6,640 nt of DNA from Terriglobia bacterium (GCA_030040295.1 JASHTZ010000559.1:1-6640); one strand, 5' to 3'. Counted from the first letter of the stretch, positions 1 through 6,285 are shown. Numbers and translations: made by a program. The notes: generated from the letters alone by a model not told the origin.

Positions 1-466
1 TGAATGAGAATCCGCAGAAAAACTTCAGGTCGACAATCTGCGACAAGGAATCATCTTTTTCGGCCAGCGTGTCGAGAGCCTTGCTGATCCGCGTGAGTTC
101 CCGATCGTCGCTCGAAACGTCCGCAACCTCGGCGGTGAGGGAGGTGAATTCGAACTGCCCGCCGCGCTTGACGGCCAGCCGGTTCCGTACATGGTCGATG
201 ATCAGGCCGCGCATGACCCGCGCTGCATAGGTCATAAAGCGTCCCCGGTCAGGAAAAGACGGGCCCCCGGCCGAGGCCATATCCAGGTAAGCCTCATGAA
301 TGAGAGTCGAAGCGCTGAGGGTCACAATGCCCCGGCGCGCGAGTTGGCATTTCGCCAGCCGATGGAGTTCGGCATAGAGATGGGTAAAAAGCTCGCCCGC
401 CGAAGCTGCGTCACCCCGCTCAGCCAAATCGATTAGAGTTGAAATGTCAGGGTTGGTCGACCCCAT
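1..466 (-). CDS. ECF sigma factor, TIGR02999/Sigma70_ECF type (3' part beyond left edge)
   Basis: RNA polymerase sigma factor of the extracytoplasmic-function group, which redirects polymerase to a specific promoter set. 155 codons are visible from an ATG at 464-466; the C-terminus lies outside the window. Region 2 is clear: an acidic, helical N-terminus (residues ~1-35), then LSASTLIHEAYLDM and RFMTYAARVMRGLIIDHVRNR, matching the family pattern (A/T)LVHEAYLRL...RFxxxAAxxMRxxLVDHAR. The linker holds KRGGQFEFTSL. Region 4 begins with LDTLAEKDDSLSQIVDLKFF and is cut before its recognition helix. Families of this type are usually about 180-190 residues, so perhaps 30 are missing. An in-frame TGA lies about 15 codons upstream of the ATG with no other ATG between; no strong Shine-Dalgarno is seen (GAGAGG lies about 14 nt upstream). 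Such sigma factors often sit beside serine/threonine kinase genes, but none is visible here. The family assignment is firm; the regulon is unknown. Confidence 0.92.
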   Translation of the reverse strand, partial: MGSTNPDISTLIDLAERGDAASAGELFTHLYAELHRLAKCQLARRGIVTLSASTLIHEAYLDMASAGGPSFPDRGRFMTYAARVMRGLIIDHVRNRLAVKRGGQFEFTSLTAEVADVSSDDRELTRISKALDTLAEKDDSLSQIVDLKFFCGFSF

Positions 467-573
467 GGCGTCTTGGAAACAGCCTCTCGCATCTCGCAGC
501 GATAGTCAAGGCGAAACAAGGCGCTTCGGGGACGTAATCGTCATCAAAGAAAGATGAGCGGCAACAAGGAAGC

Positions 574-703
574 GGTAACCACAGTCAGTGATTTCCTGAC
601 TGTGGGTTCTTCCTCCCCATGGGCCATATGGTGCGCGGCTTCGTGGATGGTAAATGGAAAAACTGAAGAGCCCACGGTCAGAACACCGCTGACCGTGGCT
701 ACC
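574..703. repeat. Inverted pair of homologous hairpins (REPIN-like element) in a gene-free stretch
   Basis: The gene-free stretch 467-791 holds two perfect 10-bp stems, each with a 7-nt loop: CCACAGTCAG/CTGACTGTGG (579-588 with 596-605) and CCACGGTCAG/CTGACCGTGG (672-681 with 689-698). The 39-nt block 574-612 matches the reverse complement of 665-703 at 31 of 39 positions, so the whole is an imperfect inverted repeat with a 52-nt spacer. The one stem difference is compensated on both sides (A-T versus G-C). On the outer flank each hairpin is preceded by GTAA or, on the minus strand, GTAG. GTAG/GGAG in front of a hairpin is the known hallmark of REP units mobilised by RAYT (TnpA_REP) enzymes. 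Calling it a REPIN is inference, because no RAYT gene and no second copy are in the window. It could instead be a bidirectional transcription-end structure. I see no convincing gene in 467-791. Confidence 0.6.
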
Positions 704-739
704 AATGGTCGTCATTCGGCGCGGCAAGTTATCGGATGA

Positions 740-766
740 CAGAAAAAGATGGGAGCCGCAGCTCCC
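740..766 (-). terminator. Rho-independent terminator of katG
   Basis: On the minus strand the stem GGGAGC-TGCG-GCTCCC (751-766) is followed at once by ATCTTTTTCTG (740-750). It begins 26 nt after the katG stop codon, so it fits as the end of the perR-katG transcript. Confidence 0.8.
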
Positions 767-791
767 GGTGGTTCGCACCTGGTGTTGAAAG

Positions 792-3046
792 CTAGGCCAG
801 GTCGTAGCGGTCGAGATTCATCACCTTGCTCCACGCGGACACGAAATCCTTCACAAACGTCTTCTTCGCATCCTCACAGGCGTAGACTTCCGCGATTCCG
901 CGAAGCTGGGAATTCGAGCCGAAGATCAGGTCCACGCGGGTGCCCGTCCACTGGACTTTGCCCGTCGAGCGGTCGCGCCCCTCATACACGCCTTCCGCTG
1001 AAGAGGGCTGCCACTGGGTGTTCATGTCGAGAAGGTTGACGAAAAAATCGTTGGTGAGAGTTTCGGGCTGTTTCGTGAAGACGCCGTGTTTGAACCCGCC
1101 GAAGTTGGCGCCCAAGGCGCGCAGGCCTCCGATGAGAACCGTCATTTCGGGAGCACTCAGCTTCAGCAACTGCGCGCGGTCCACCAATCGCTCTTCCGCT
1201 GATCTTGGGTCACCGTTCGAATGGAGGTAGTTGCGGAAGCCGTCCGCGGCGGGCTCGAGCACGGCGAAGGATTCCACGTCGGTCTGCTTCTGGGATGCGT
1301 CGGTGCGCCCGGGCGAGAAGGGAACTGCAACGTTGTGCCCGGCCTTTTTCGCAGCTTCCTCGACCGCCGCGCAGCCGCCCAGAACGATCACATCCGCCAG
1401 CGAGACCTTCTTCCCCCCGGAGAGCGAGCGATTGAATTCTTTCTGAATCGTCTCGAGCTTCTTCAGGACCTTCGCCAGTTCGGCCGGCTGATTCACTTCC
1501 CAGTCCTTCTGCGGCGCCAGGCGAATGCGCGCGCCGTTCGCCCCGCCGCGCTTGTCGGAGCCGCGGAAGGTGGCCGCGGACGCCCAGGCCGTGGTGACTA
1601 ATTGGGAAATTGAGAGTCCTGATTTGAGAATCCTGGCCTTCAGAGCCGCAATGTCCTTCGCCCCGATGAGCTTATGATCCACGGCGGGAACGGGGTCCTG
1701 CCACAATTGCGGTTCTTTGGGAACGAGCGGGCCAAGATACCTCGAAACCGGTCCCATATCGCGGTGCGTCAACTTAAACCACGCTTTGGCGAACGCCTCG
1801 GCAAACTCCCTGGGATTCTCGTGGAAGCGCTTGGCGATGGGCGCATAAATCGGGTCCATGCGCAGAGCCAGGTCCGTGGTGAACATCATCGGCGCGTGGC
1901 GCTTGTTGGGATCATGAGCGTCGGGAACGGTTCCCGCCGCATTCCCGTTCTTGGGAGTAAACTGATAGGCGCCGCCGGGACTCTTCCCCAGTTCCCACTC
2001 ATAGCCGAAGAGGTTGTCCAGATAGTTGTTGTCCCACTTGATGGGGTTGGTGGTCCATGCGCCCTCCAGCCCGCTGCCCACTGCATCACCACCTGCGCCG
2101 CTGCCAAAGGCGCTCTTCCAGCCGAGGCCTTGCTCCTCGATGCCGGCGCCCTCGGGTTCGGGGCCGAGATACTTTCTCCAATCGGCAGCGCCGTGCGCTT
2201 TGCCGAACGTGTGCCCGCCGGCAATCAGCGCCACAGTTTCATAGTCGTTCATCGCCATACGGCGAAACGTCTCGCGGATGTCCCGCGCCGCAGCGACGGG
2301 GTCCGGCTTGCCATTGGGTCCTTCCGGATTCACGTAAATCAAGCCCATCTGAACGGCGCCGAGAGGATTATCAAGCTGGCGATCGCCGGTGTAGCGCTCG
2401 TCCCCGAGCCACGTGCTCTCCGGCCCCCAGTAAACTTCATCTTCGGGTTCCCAAATGTCCTCGCGCCCGCCGCCGTACCCGAAGGTTTTGAACCCCATTG
2501 ACTCCAGGGCGACGTTGCCGGCGAGAACCATCAGGTCGCCCCAGGAAATTTTGCGGCCATACTTCTGCTTGATCGGCCAAAGCAACCGCCGCGCTTTATC
2601 AAGATTCACGTTGTCCGGCCAGCTATTGAGCGGCGCAAATCGCTGGTTGCCGGAGCCCGTTCCGCCGCGGCCGTCGCCGATGCGGTATGTCCCCGCGGCG
2701 TGCCACGCCATGCGAATTAAAAATGGCCCGTAATGGCCGTAGTCCGCCGGCCACCACTCCTGCGACGATGTCATCAAGGCATGGAGGTCCTTGATCACCG
2801 CATTCAGATCGAGGCTCTTGAATTCTTTGGCGTAATCGAACTTCTTATCCATGGGATTGGAGAGGGAAGAGTTCTGGTGCAGGATTTTCAGATTGAGTTG
2901 ATTCGGCCACCAGTCCCGGTTCGCGTGGGCTCCGGTTAGCGTGTGCGTGTGGCGCCGCCCGCTACTGGGCACTTGCCTGCGGCTGGCGAAGCTTGCTCCT
3001 GATGGGCGGGAACAGCCGCCCCCGCTGGATCGATGGTTGTTGCCAT
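792..3046 (-). CDS. katG: Catalase-peroxidase KatG, with a frameshift near residue 35
   Basis: Bifunctional haem enzyme that breaks down hydrogen peroxide (catalase) and oxidises small substrates (peroxidase). Numbered on a restored 750-residue product, the distal haem site RMAWH has Arg111, Trp114 and His115; the Met-Tyr-Trp adduct set is Trp114, Tyr237 (LIYVNPEGPNG) and Met263 (RRMAMND); proximal His278 is in GGHTFGKAHG, with Trp330 and Asp391 as partners. The C-terminal duplicated domain is complete to the family-like end MNLDRYDLA. The ATG at 3044-3046 has an ideal AGGAGG eight bases upstream and encodes MATTIDP...GKCPVAGGATRT, the usual KatG leader. That frame hits TAA at 2936-2938, while NRDWWPNQLNL onward is in another frame; deleting two bases or adding one between about 2939 and 2953 rejoins them. 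A GTG at 2970-2972 in the main frame could yield a 726-residue enzyme without the leader. The gene follows perR by 56 bp on the same strand, the classic PerR-regulated arrangement. Confidence 0.93.
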
Positions 3047-3054
3047 AAGTGCAT

Positions 3055-3060
3055 CCTCCT
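3055..3060 (-). promoter_or_regulatory. Ribosome binding site of katG
   Basis: A perfect AGGAGG lies 8 nt before the ATG at 3044-3046. It fixes the intended katG start in the leader frame, not at the far-upstream ATG (3177-3179) that begins the longest open frame, which would give an un-KatG-like N-terminus lying over perR. Confidence 0.85.
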
Positions 3061-3102
3061 TGGTTTTTAATCGTGCCATCGCCGCCGGCTGGGGCGGCGA
3101 GT

Positions 3103-3627
3103 CTAATCCGAATGTCGCGCCGTTTTCTGCGGCGCGGGCGTACCGCCGGTTGTGGCACGGCCATCCTGACCGTGCGCACGGGCCGGAAGCGCGTGCCACA
3201 CGGCCCGCGAACCGCTCCGCCGAGCGCACCTCGCGCACAGCCCCCGGAAAATAACCTCGCACTGGCGAAGGGTCCGCTTGCCGAGAGAGTTCGGGGCAGG
3301 GCGGGGCACGTCGTACCACTTCATGTCCTCAACATTGCCGCAGCGGTCGCAGATAAAGTGGTGGTGCCGAACGCCTTTCGCGTCGAAACGCGCGGCCCGG
3401 CCCTCCGCGGCCACCTCACGCACTAGGCCCGCCTGCACCAGGTCGCGCAGATTGTTATAAGTCGTGGCCCGCGAACAGCGCGGATCTGCGCGATTCACGG
3501 CTTGGAGAATTTCCGCAGCGGTGGGATGCGAGGTCTGTCCCATCAGAAAGGCCATCACCGCGTAGCGCTGCGGCGTACAGCGCAACCCGCTGCCCTCCAG
3601 GGACTTTTTGATTGCCTCGCCGTCCAT
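3103..3627 (-). CDS. perR: PerR-type peroxide-sensing repressor (Fur family)
   Basis: Metal-dependent repressor that loses DNA binding when peroxide oxidises its iron-site histidines, releasing katG-type defence genes. The N-terminal winged helix covers residues ~1-75, with recognition helix SRATTYNNLRDLVQAG; YNNL is PerR-like, whereas Fur usually has YRxL. The five regulatory ligands of Bacillus PerR (H37, D85, H91, H93, D104) all have equivalents at matching spacing: His34, Asp82, His88, His90 and Asp101. The structural zinc site is Cys93/Cys96 and Cys131/Cys134. The family normally ends near residue 145, but this frame runs to 174. The extra tail (about 139-174, VWHALPARAHGQDGRATTGG and on) comes from an inverted-repeat stretch and is probably non-native. 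The ATG at 3625-3627 has no Shine-Dalgarno; the promoter sits so close that the message may be leaderless. katG follows 56 bp downstream, so operonic co-control by peroxide is the natural inference. Confidence 0.9.
   Translation of the reverse strand: MDGEAIKKSLEGSGLRCTPQRYAVMAFLMGQTSHPTAAEILQAVNRADPRCSRATTYNNLRDLVQAGLVREVAAEGRAARFDAKGVRHHHFICDRCGNVEDMKWYDVPRPAPNSLGKRTLRQCEVIFRGLCARCARRSGSRAVWHALPARAHGQDGRATTGGTPAPQKTARHSD
3151..3200. repeat. Inverted repeat inside the perR 3' end
   Basis: Nine-base arms TGTGGCACG (3151-3159) and CGTGCCACA (3192-3200) are perfect inverted copies. Between them CACGG...CCGTG forms a smaller hairpin. The peptide read from it on the minus strand (GQDGRATTGGTPAP) resembles repeat-derived tails that I recall from Acidobacteria and Verrucomicrobia open frames. 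A dispersed repeat inserted in the perR 3' end is the likely explanation; copy number cannot be judged from one window. Confidence 0.55.
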
Positions 3628-3634
3628 GCGACAA

Positions 3635-3665
3635 CTAGACTAATTCTAATGTGATATTTAGTCAA
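3635..3665 (-). promoter_or_regulatory. Candidate perR promoter with overlapping PerR box
   Basis: On the minus strand TTGACT (3660-3665, five of six to the -35 consensus) is 17 nt from TAGTCT (3637-3642, a weak -10). A 7-1-7 imperfect palindrome TTAGAAT-T-AGTCTAG (3635-3649) overlaps the -10 and matches 10 of 14 positions of the PerR box TTATAATNATTATAA. The predicted start of transcription would be near 3630, only a few bases before the perR ATG. Autoregulation is inferred from this overlap. Confidence 0.45.
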
Positions 3666-3719
3666 GACGTTTGCTTGCAATTTTGCCCGACTCTGGGGCA
3701 CGTTAAAGTTGTACCGATT

Positions 3720-3749
3720 TGGAGTGCGGGAGCTTGCTCCCAGCCCGCA
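3720..3749. repeat. Compound palindrome (GGGAGC/GCTCCC inside TGCGGG/CCCGCA)
   Basis: GGGAGCTTGCTCCC (3728-3741) is a perfect inverted repeat nested within TGCGGG (3725-3730) and CCCGCA (3744-3749). It lies exactly where recognisable GNAT sequence stops, so it looks like an intergenic repeat that displaced the 5' part of that gene. I recall similar GCGGGAGCTTGCTCCCGC elements in Acidobacteria, but this is from memory. Confidence 0.5.
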
Positions 3750-3755
3750 GCGCGC

Positions 3756-3920
3756 CTGGCGAAGTGGTTTGTGAAGCGCGATGCGCTTTACGTCTGCGTT
3801 GACGTCGAGCTTTCCAATGAAGTCGCACGGCGCTTCTACGCCCGCTACGGCGCGGAAGATTTGAAACCCCATTGGATGGTGTGGAAGGACGTGCGCACGG
3901 TCCTTGGCAAAGCGCGCTGA
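3756..3920 (+). pseudogene. C-terminal remnant of a GNAT acetyltransferase
   Basis: The only plus-strand coding remnant. Its last ~50 codons read KWFVKRDALYVCVDVELS, then NEVARRFYARYGAEDLKPHW and MVWKDV. This matches the last strand-helix-strand of GNAT N-acetyltransferases, where xSNxxARRFYxRxGF is the usual helix leading to the final strands. The acetyl-CoA pyrophosphate loop (Q/RxxGxG/A) and the first three strands are absent. The open frame extends upstream to an ATG at 3651, but that part (VVPIWSAGACSQPA) is encoded by a palindromic repeat and does not look like GNAT sequence. No ribosome binding site is evident. It is best read as a decayed gene fragment, not a functional enzyme. Confidence 0.65.
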
Positions 3921-4047
3921 AACACGAGAACAGACGGAACGTTAAACTGGTTTCTGCAAAACGCCTGACGTAGAATCCCTGTATTACGTCTCGTCCCCGG
4001 TTCTTCACCCGCCTCTCACCGCGCGCTGGATCCGGACCCTCAGCAAC

Positions 4048-4758
4048 TTACTTAGGGGGCACAGGAGAGGACGATCTCAACTGCGCTGGGCCTTTCGGTG
4101 CCATCGGCGCTACCTGCGGGGGTATCGCAGAGGTCTTTCCAATAGCTCGCTCGCTAGACCTTGTGACATCGGAGCACGGCCCGCATTGGCCCGTGTCTTC
4201 GTCACAGCACTTATCGCCTGGGCAATCGCCATCTGTATTGCAACCGCCTCCCCCGCCTCCTCCTCCATCGTATGTTTGACATGTGGTGCCGTTGCAGTAT
4301 CCTGAACAACAATCGGAATCGCCTGAGCAGGTCTGACCATTCGGAAGGCAGCAAGTCCCCTGGCACTCCGCGCTCTGGTTACAGCAATTCATCCAACTGG
4401 TCCCAGTGCCGGTACACTCCTCACCCAGGTTCGCGCAGCAGTCCTGGAAGTCGTAGTTCGAGTCATAAATGTCTGGCGGGTTGCACGACTGGTCTGGTTG
4501 CGCCCCGCCGCAGTTCTGGACGTTTGCGAAGGTAAGGTAAAAAACTCCCTCAGCCGCGGGTTGCGCCGAAAAGTTCGTTTCGCCAGGGCCACCAACGCAG
4601 CCAGAGGGGCAAATACTTGTAAAGACGACAGGATTGATACACTGTCCCGGCCCGCCGCCCGGCCCCCCCGATTGCCCCTGACCCTGTCTTGGAATCGAAA
4701 GGAGCAACGTCGCCCCGACCAACACAAGCATTCTCAGTAGGAAGGCAGCCCGTTTCAT
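4048..4758 (-). CDS. Secreted 24-cysteine protein with three knottin-like modules
   Basis: I do not recognise a named family. The chosen ATG (4756-4758) has AAGGAG nine bases upstream and begins a signal peptide: MKRAAFLLR then a hydrophobic core to about residue 21. The longer open frame from 4836 lacks these signs. The mature part has a Gly/Gln-rich start, six scattered cysteines (40, 50, 54, 83, 92, 107) and then three modules of the pattern C-C-CC-C-C: residues 108-136 (gaps 6, 9, 0, 5, 3), 137-160 (6, 5, 0, 3, 4) and 173-195 (5, 4, 0, 6, 2). Module 2, with DCCSGYCNGTTC, has nearly the spacing of omega-conotoxin inhibitor cystine knots. A run of eight glycines (165-172) links modules 2 and 3, and a Pro-rich tail ends the protein. 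All 24 cysteines could pair. It is the third gene of a same-strand cluster starting with a membrane thioredoxin, which may handle its disulfides. The function is unknown: adhesion, inhibition and toxin-like roles are all open. Confidence 0.8.
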   Translation of the reverse strand: MKRAAFLLRMLVLVGATLLLSIPRQGQGQSGGPGGGPGQCINPVVFTSICPSGCVGGPGETNFSAQPAAEGVFYLTFANVQNCGGAQPDQSCNPPDIYDSNYDFQDCCANLGEECTGTGTSWMNCCNQSAECQGTCCLPNGQTCSGDSDCCSGYCNGTTCQTYDGGGGGGGGCNTDGDCPGDKCCDEDTGQCGPCSDVTRSSERAIGKTSAIPPQVAPMAPKGPAQLRSSSPVPPK

Positions 4759-4814
4759 ATAGCCTAACTCCTTTCCGGCATCAAGGTGCGAAAAGCCAAG
4801 GCTTAGTGCTGGGC

Positions 4815-5561
4815 TCAATTCGGCTCGGAAACCCACGCCGTTTTTTCCACTGGGAACTCCGAAGGATCGATATCCTTGAGCGACCCGGGATGGCTCGGGT
4901 CGAGGACTTCATATTTGCTTAACATCCAATGCATTCCGTCCGGGAAGAACCCCGAGAAAACATTGATGTAGCACGTGTGAATGGCGGAGAACGCCTCGTG
5001 CTGTTCGATCCTCCTTCGCAGGTCGCCCGCGTAAGGCGCAAGGGATATCACCATTTCCTGACCAGGACGGAAGTCGAGCGGCCGCCTGCCTCCTTGATCG
5101 TCATCTTTTCTGCCCCCAAGCGCCAGGAACACGTTCTCAGGAACTCGGCCCAATTGTACTTGTTGACCGACAGGATATCCTGTGGCCGCCGTCTCGGGGA
5201 AGGTGACCGACATGGTCAACTGGACGAGGGACTTTAAGCTTCCGTTCTTGATTGTGAACTTCATCTCTTTCAGCCAGTCGTCCCCAGCCTGAAACGACGG
5301 ACCCGAGGGTTCCTTATGGGGGTTTAAAAAGCCGGGGGTAACCACCTGTCCGCCTACGGTAATTTTTATGACCCTGACTGCCTCAATGGGAATGTTGGGC
5401 TCAATCTCAACGTATTTCGATTGATCCAACGGGCTGTCTTGGGCATGCACCGCCTGAACGAGGTTCACCCGATCCCAGGTTTGGGTGAGGAATACGCATG
5501 TGATAATCAAACCCAAGATGCAGCACATCACCAAGCTGAACCATTGCAGTCCTTTGACCAT
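4815..5561 (-). CDS. Exported or membrane-anchored beta-rich protein of unknown function
   Basis: The start at 5559-5561 is chosen over the longer frame because AAGGAG lies seven bases upstream and a membrane segment follows at once (WFSLVMCCILGLIITCVFL, residues 8-26). A possible signal-peptidase site is VHA-Q at 40/41. The remaining ~205 residues alternate hydrophobic and polar positions as in a beta sandwich: WLKEMKFTIKNGSLKSLVQL (96-115), VTFPETAATGYP, a loop LGGRKDDDQGGRRPLDFRPG with an acidic and basic run, then YINVFSGFFPDGMHWMLSKY (198-217) followed by DPSHPG. I recall hypothetical proteins in Acidobacteria with this layout (KFTVKN...FP...PG...F.DGT.W....DP), but cannot name the domain. 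The mature part has a single cysteine, Cys197, so it is unlikely to be disulfide-bonded internally. It lies 120 bp after the thioredoxin gene and 56 bp before the Cys-rich gene on the same strand, suggesting a shared envelope role. Confidence 0.8.
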   Translation of the reverse strand: MVKGLQWFSLVMCCILGLIITCVFLTQTWDRVNLVQAVHAQDSPLDQSKYVEIEPNIPIEAVRVIKITVGGQVVTPGFLNPHKEPSGPSFQAGDDWLKEMKFTIKNGSLKSLVQLTMSVTFPETAATGYPVGQQVQLGRVPENVFLALGGRKDDDQGGRRPLDFRPGQEMVISLAPYAGDLRRRIEQHEAFSAIHTCYINVFSGFFPDGMHWMLSKYEVLDPSHPGSLKDIDPSEFPVEKTAWVSEPN

Positions 5562-5681
5562 TGGAGTGCTCCTTTCGTCAGTACGAATGATGACCCGGAG
5601 CCGCAAGGCTCGACCGCGGGATTTCATCACTCAGCTTTATTGCTTTGGTGACACCGCTCCCTTCAGGTCTCTCCAAACCGA

Positions 5682-6230
5682 TCACCTGGAAGCATTGTCT
5701 CGCAGGGCGGCGATGACCATGTCTTCGTCGCTCGGCCCCAACTTCCCTCGCCAAACATCCGAAACCGTTCCGCGTGCATCAACCAGCAGGAGCGTCGGTG
5801 TCCCGGTTACGCCGATCGATTGGGGGGACGCCTGACGCACATCGTCCACGTGAACTCCTTCGCCCTCCAAGTACTTGCGCGCCTCTTCGACCGGCTGCGG
5901 CAGAACGGCCAGCAGCTTTACGCCGCTCGCCCGCTCCTTTACGATCCTCTTGAAGAATGGCGCACTTTCGGTACAGAAGTGACACTGGGTAGAGATGGCG
6001 AGGACTAGCGTGCGGCCATTCTTTGCCCAATCGACCTCGGGCAGTGACCGCTTCAGGTTTGCCTGTACTTGCCCTGGAGTAGTGGCTGTTGGGCGTCCGC
6101 GTGGCGGCAGTAAGAATACCTTAACTAGAACCACCGACAGCAGAAGCGAGACTACCACCGTCATAACGTTCGCAAGTGATTCCAACCTGGATGGGCGTGT
6201 GACCGCCCCCGCAGCATTTTTATCGTTCAT
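5682..6230 (-). CDS. Membrane-anchored thioredoxin-like protein (TlpA/MauD style)
   Basis: Thiol-disulfide oxidoreductase with its catalytic domain outside the cytoplasmic membrane. A short cytoplasmic N-terminus (residues 1-18, with Arg12, Arg15) is followed by one membrane helix (about 21-42) and then the thioredoxin fold. The active site is Cys83-His-Phe-Cys86 in ISTQCHFCTESAPFF; the cis-proline loop is GTP (143-145) before TLLLVD, as in the family; the C-terminal helix is SDEDMVIAALRDN. CHFC is unlike the CGPC of cytoplasmic thioredoxin, and His in the second position tends to make such enzymes more oxidising. The ATG at 6228-6230 has GGGAG seven bases upstream. It heads the three-gene minus-strand cluster, so oxidation or isomerisation of the downstream 24-cysteine protein is a plausible job, comparable to MauD acting for methylamine dehydrogenase. 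A role in cytochrome maturation is the main alternative, though no cytochrome genes are present here. Confidence 0.88.
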   Translation of the reverse strand: MNDKNAAGAVTRPSRLESLANVMTVVVSLLLSVVLVKVFLLPPRGRPTATTPGQVQANLKRSLPEVDWAKNGRTLVLAISTQCHFCTESAPFFKRIVKERASGVKLLAVLPQPVEEARKYLEGEGVHVDDVRQASPQSIGVTGTPTLLLVDARGTVSDVWRGKLGPSDEDMVIAALRDNASR

Positions 6231-6256
6231 CGAAGCACTCCCAATATTGCGTTTTT

Positions 6257-6285
6257 GCCCGGGTCATTGATTCAATTGCCCGAGC
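6257..6285. promoter_or_regulatory. 29-bp near-palindrome upstream of the thioredoxin gene
   Basis: The site pairs 11 of 14 positions around a central T at 6271, with core ATTGA-T-TCAAT and GGG/CCC arms. It sits 26 bp before the thioredoxin ATG, inside the 142-bp gap to the AraC-family gene, where an operator would be expected. No T-run follows on either strand, so a terminator is unlikely. Which protein binds it is not known; the adjacent regulator is only one possibility, and AraC proteins usually prefer direct repeats. Confidence 0.4.

Noticed and set aside
506..778. 90-codon minus-strand open frame between katG and the sigma factor gene
   Set aside because: It reads through both hairpins of the repeat and the katG terminator, has no ribosome binding site that stands out and no recognisable motif.
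1674..2501. 275-codon plus-strand open frame opposite katG
   Set aside because: It is antisense to strongly conserved KatG sequence, its protein shows no domain or signal, and long shadow frames are common opposite GC-rich genes.
3047..3179. N-terminal extension of the longest katG frame, starting at 3179
   Set aside because: It overlaps the perR frame, has no KatG-like residues before the shift point and lacks a ribosome binding site; the AGGAGG-preceded ATG at 3046 encodes the real leader.
3967..3990. GACGTA...TACGTC hairpin after the Cys-rich gene
   Set aside because: The stem is only 6 bp with a 12-nt loop, and the short T-run on the minus strand starts several bases away, so it is too weak to call a terminator.
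4793..4804. AAGCC-AA-GGCTT palindrome between the beta-rich and Cys-rich genes
   Set aside because: A two-base loop cannot form with the full stem and the remaining pairs are few; it may be chance, so no attenuator is called.
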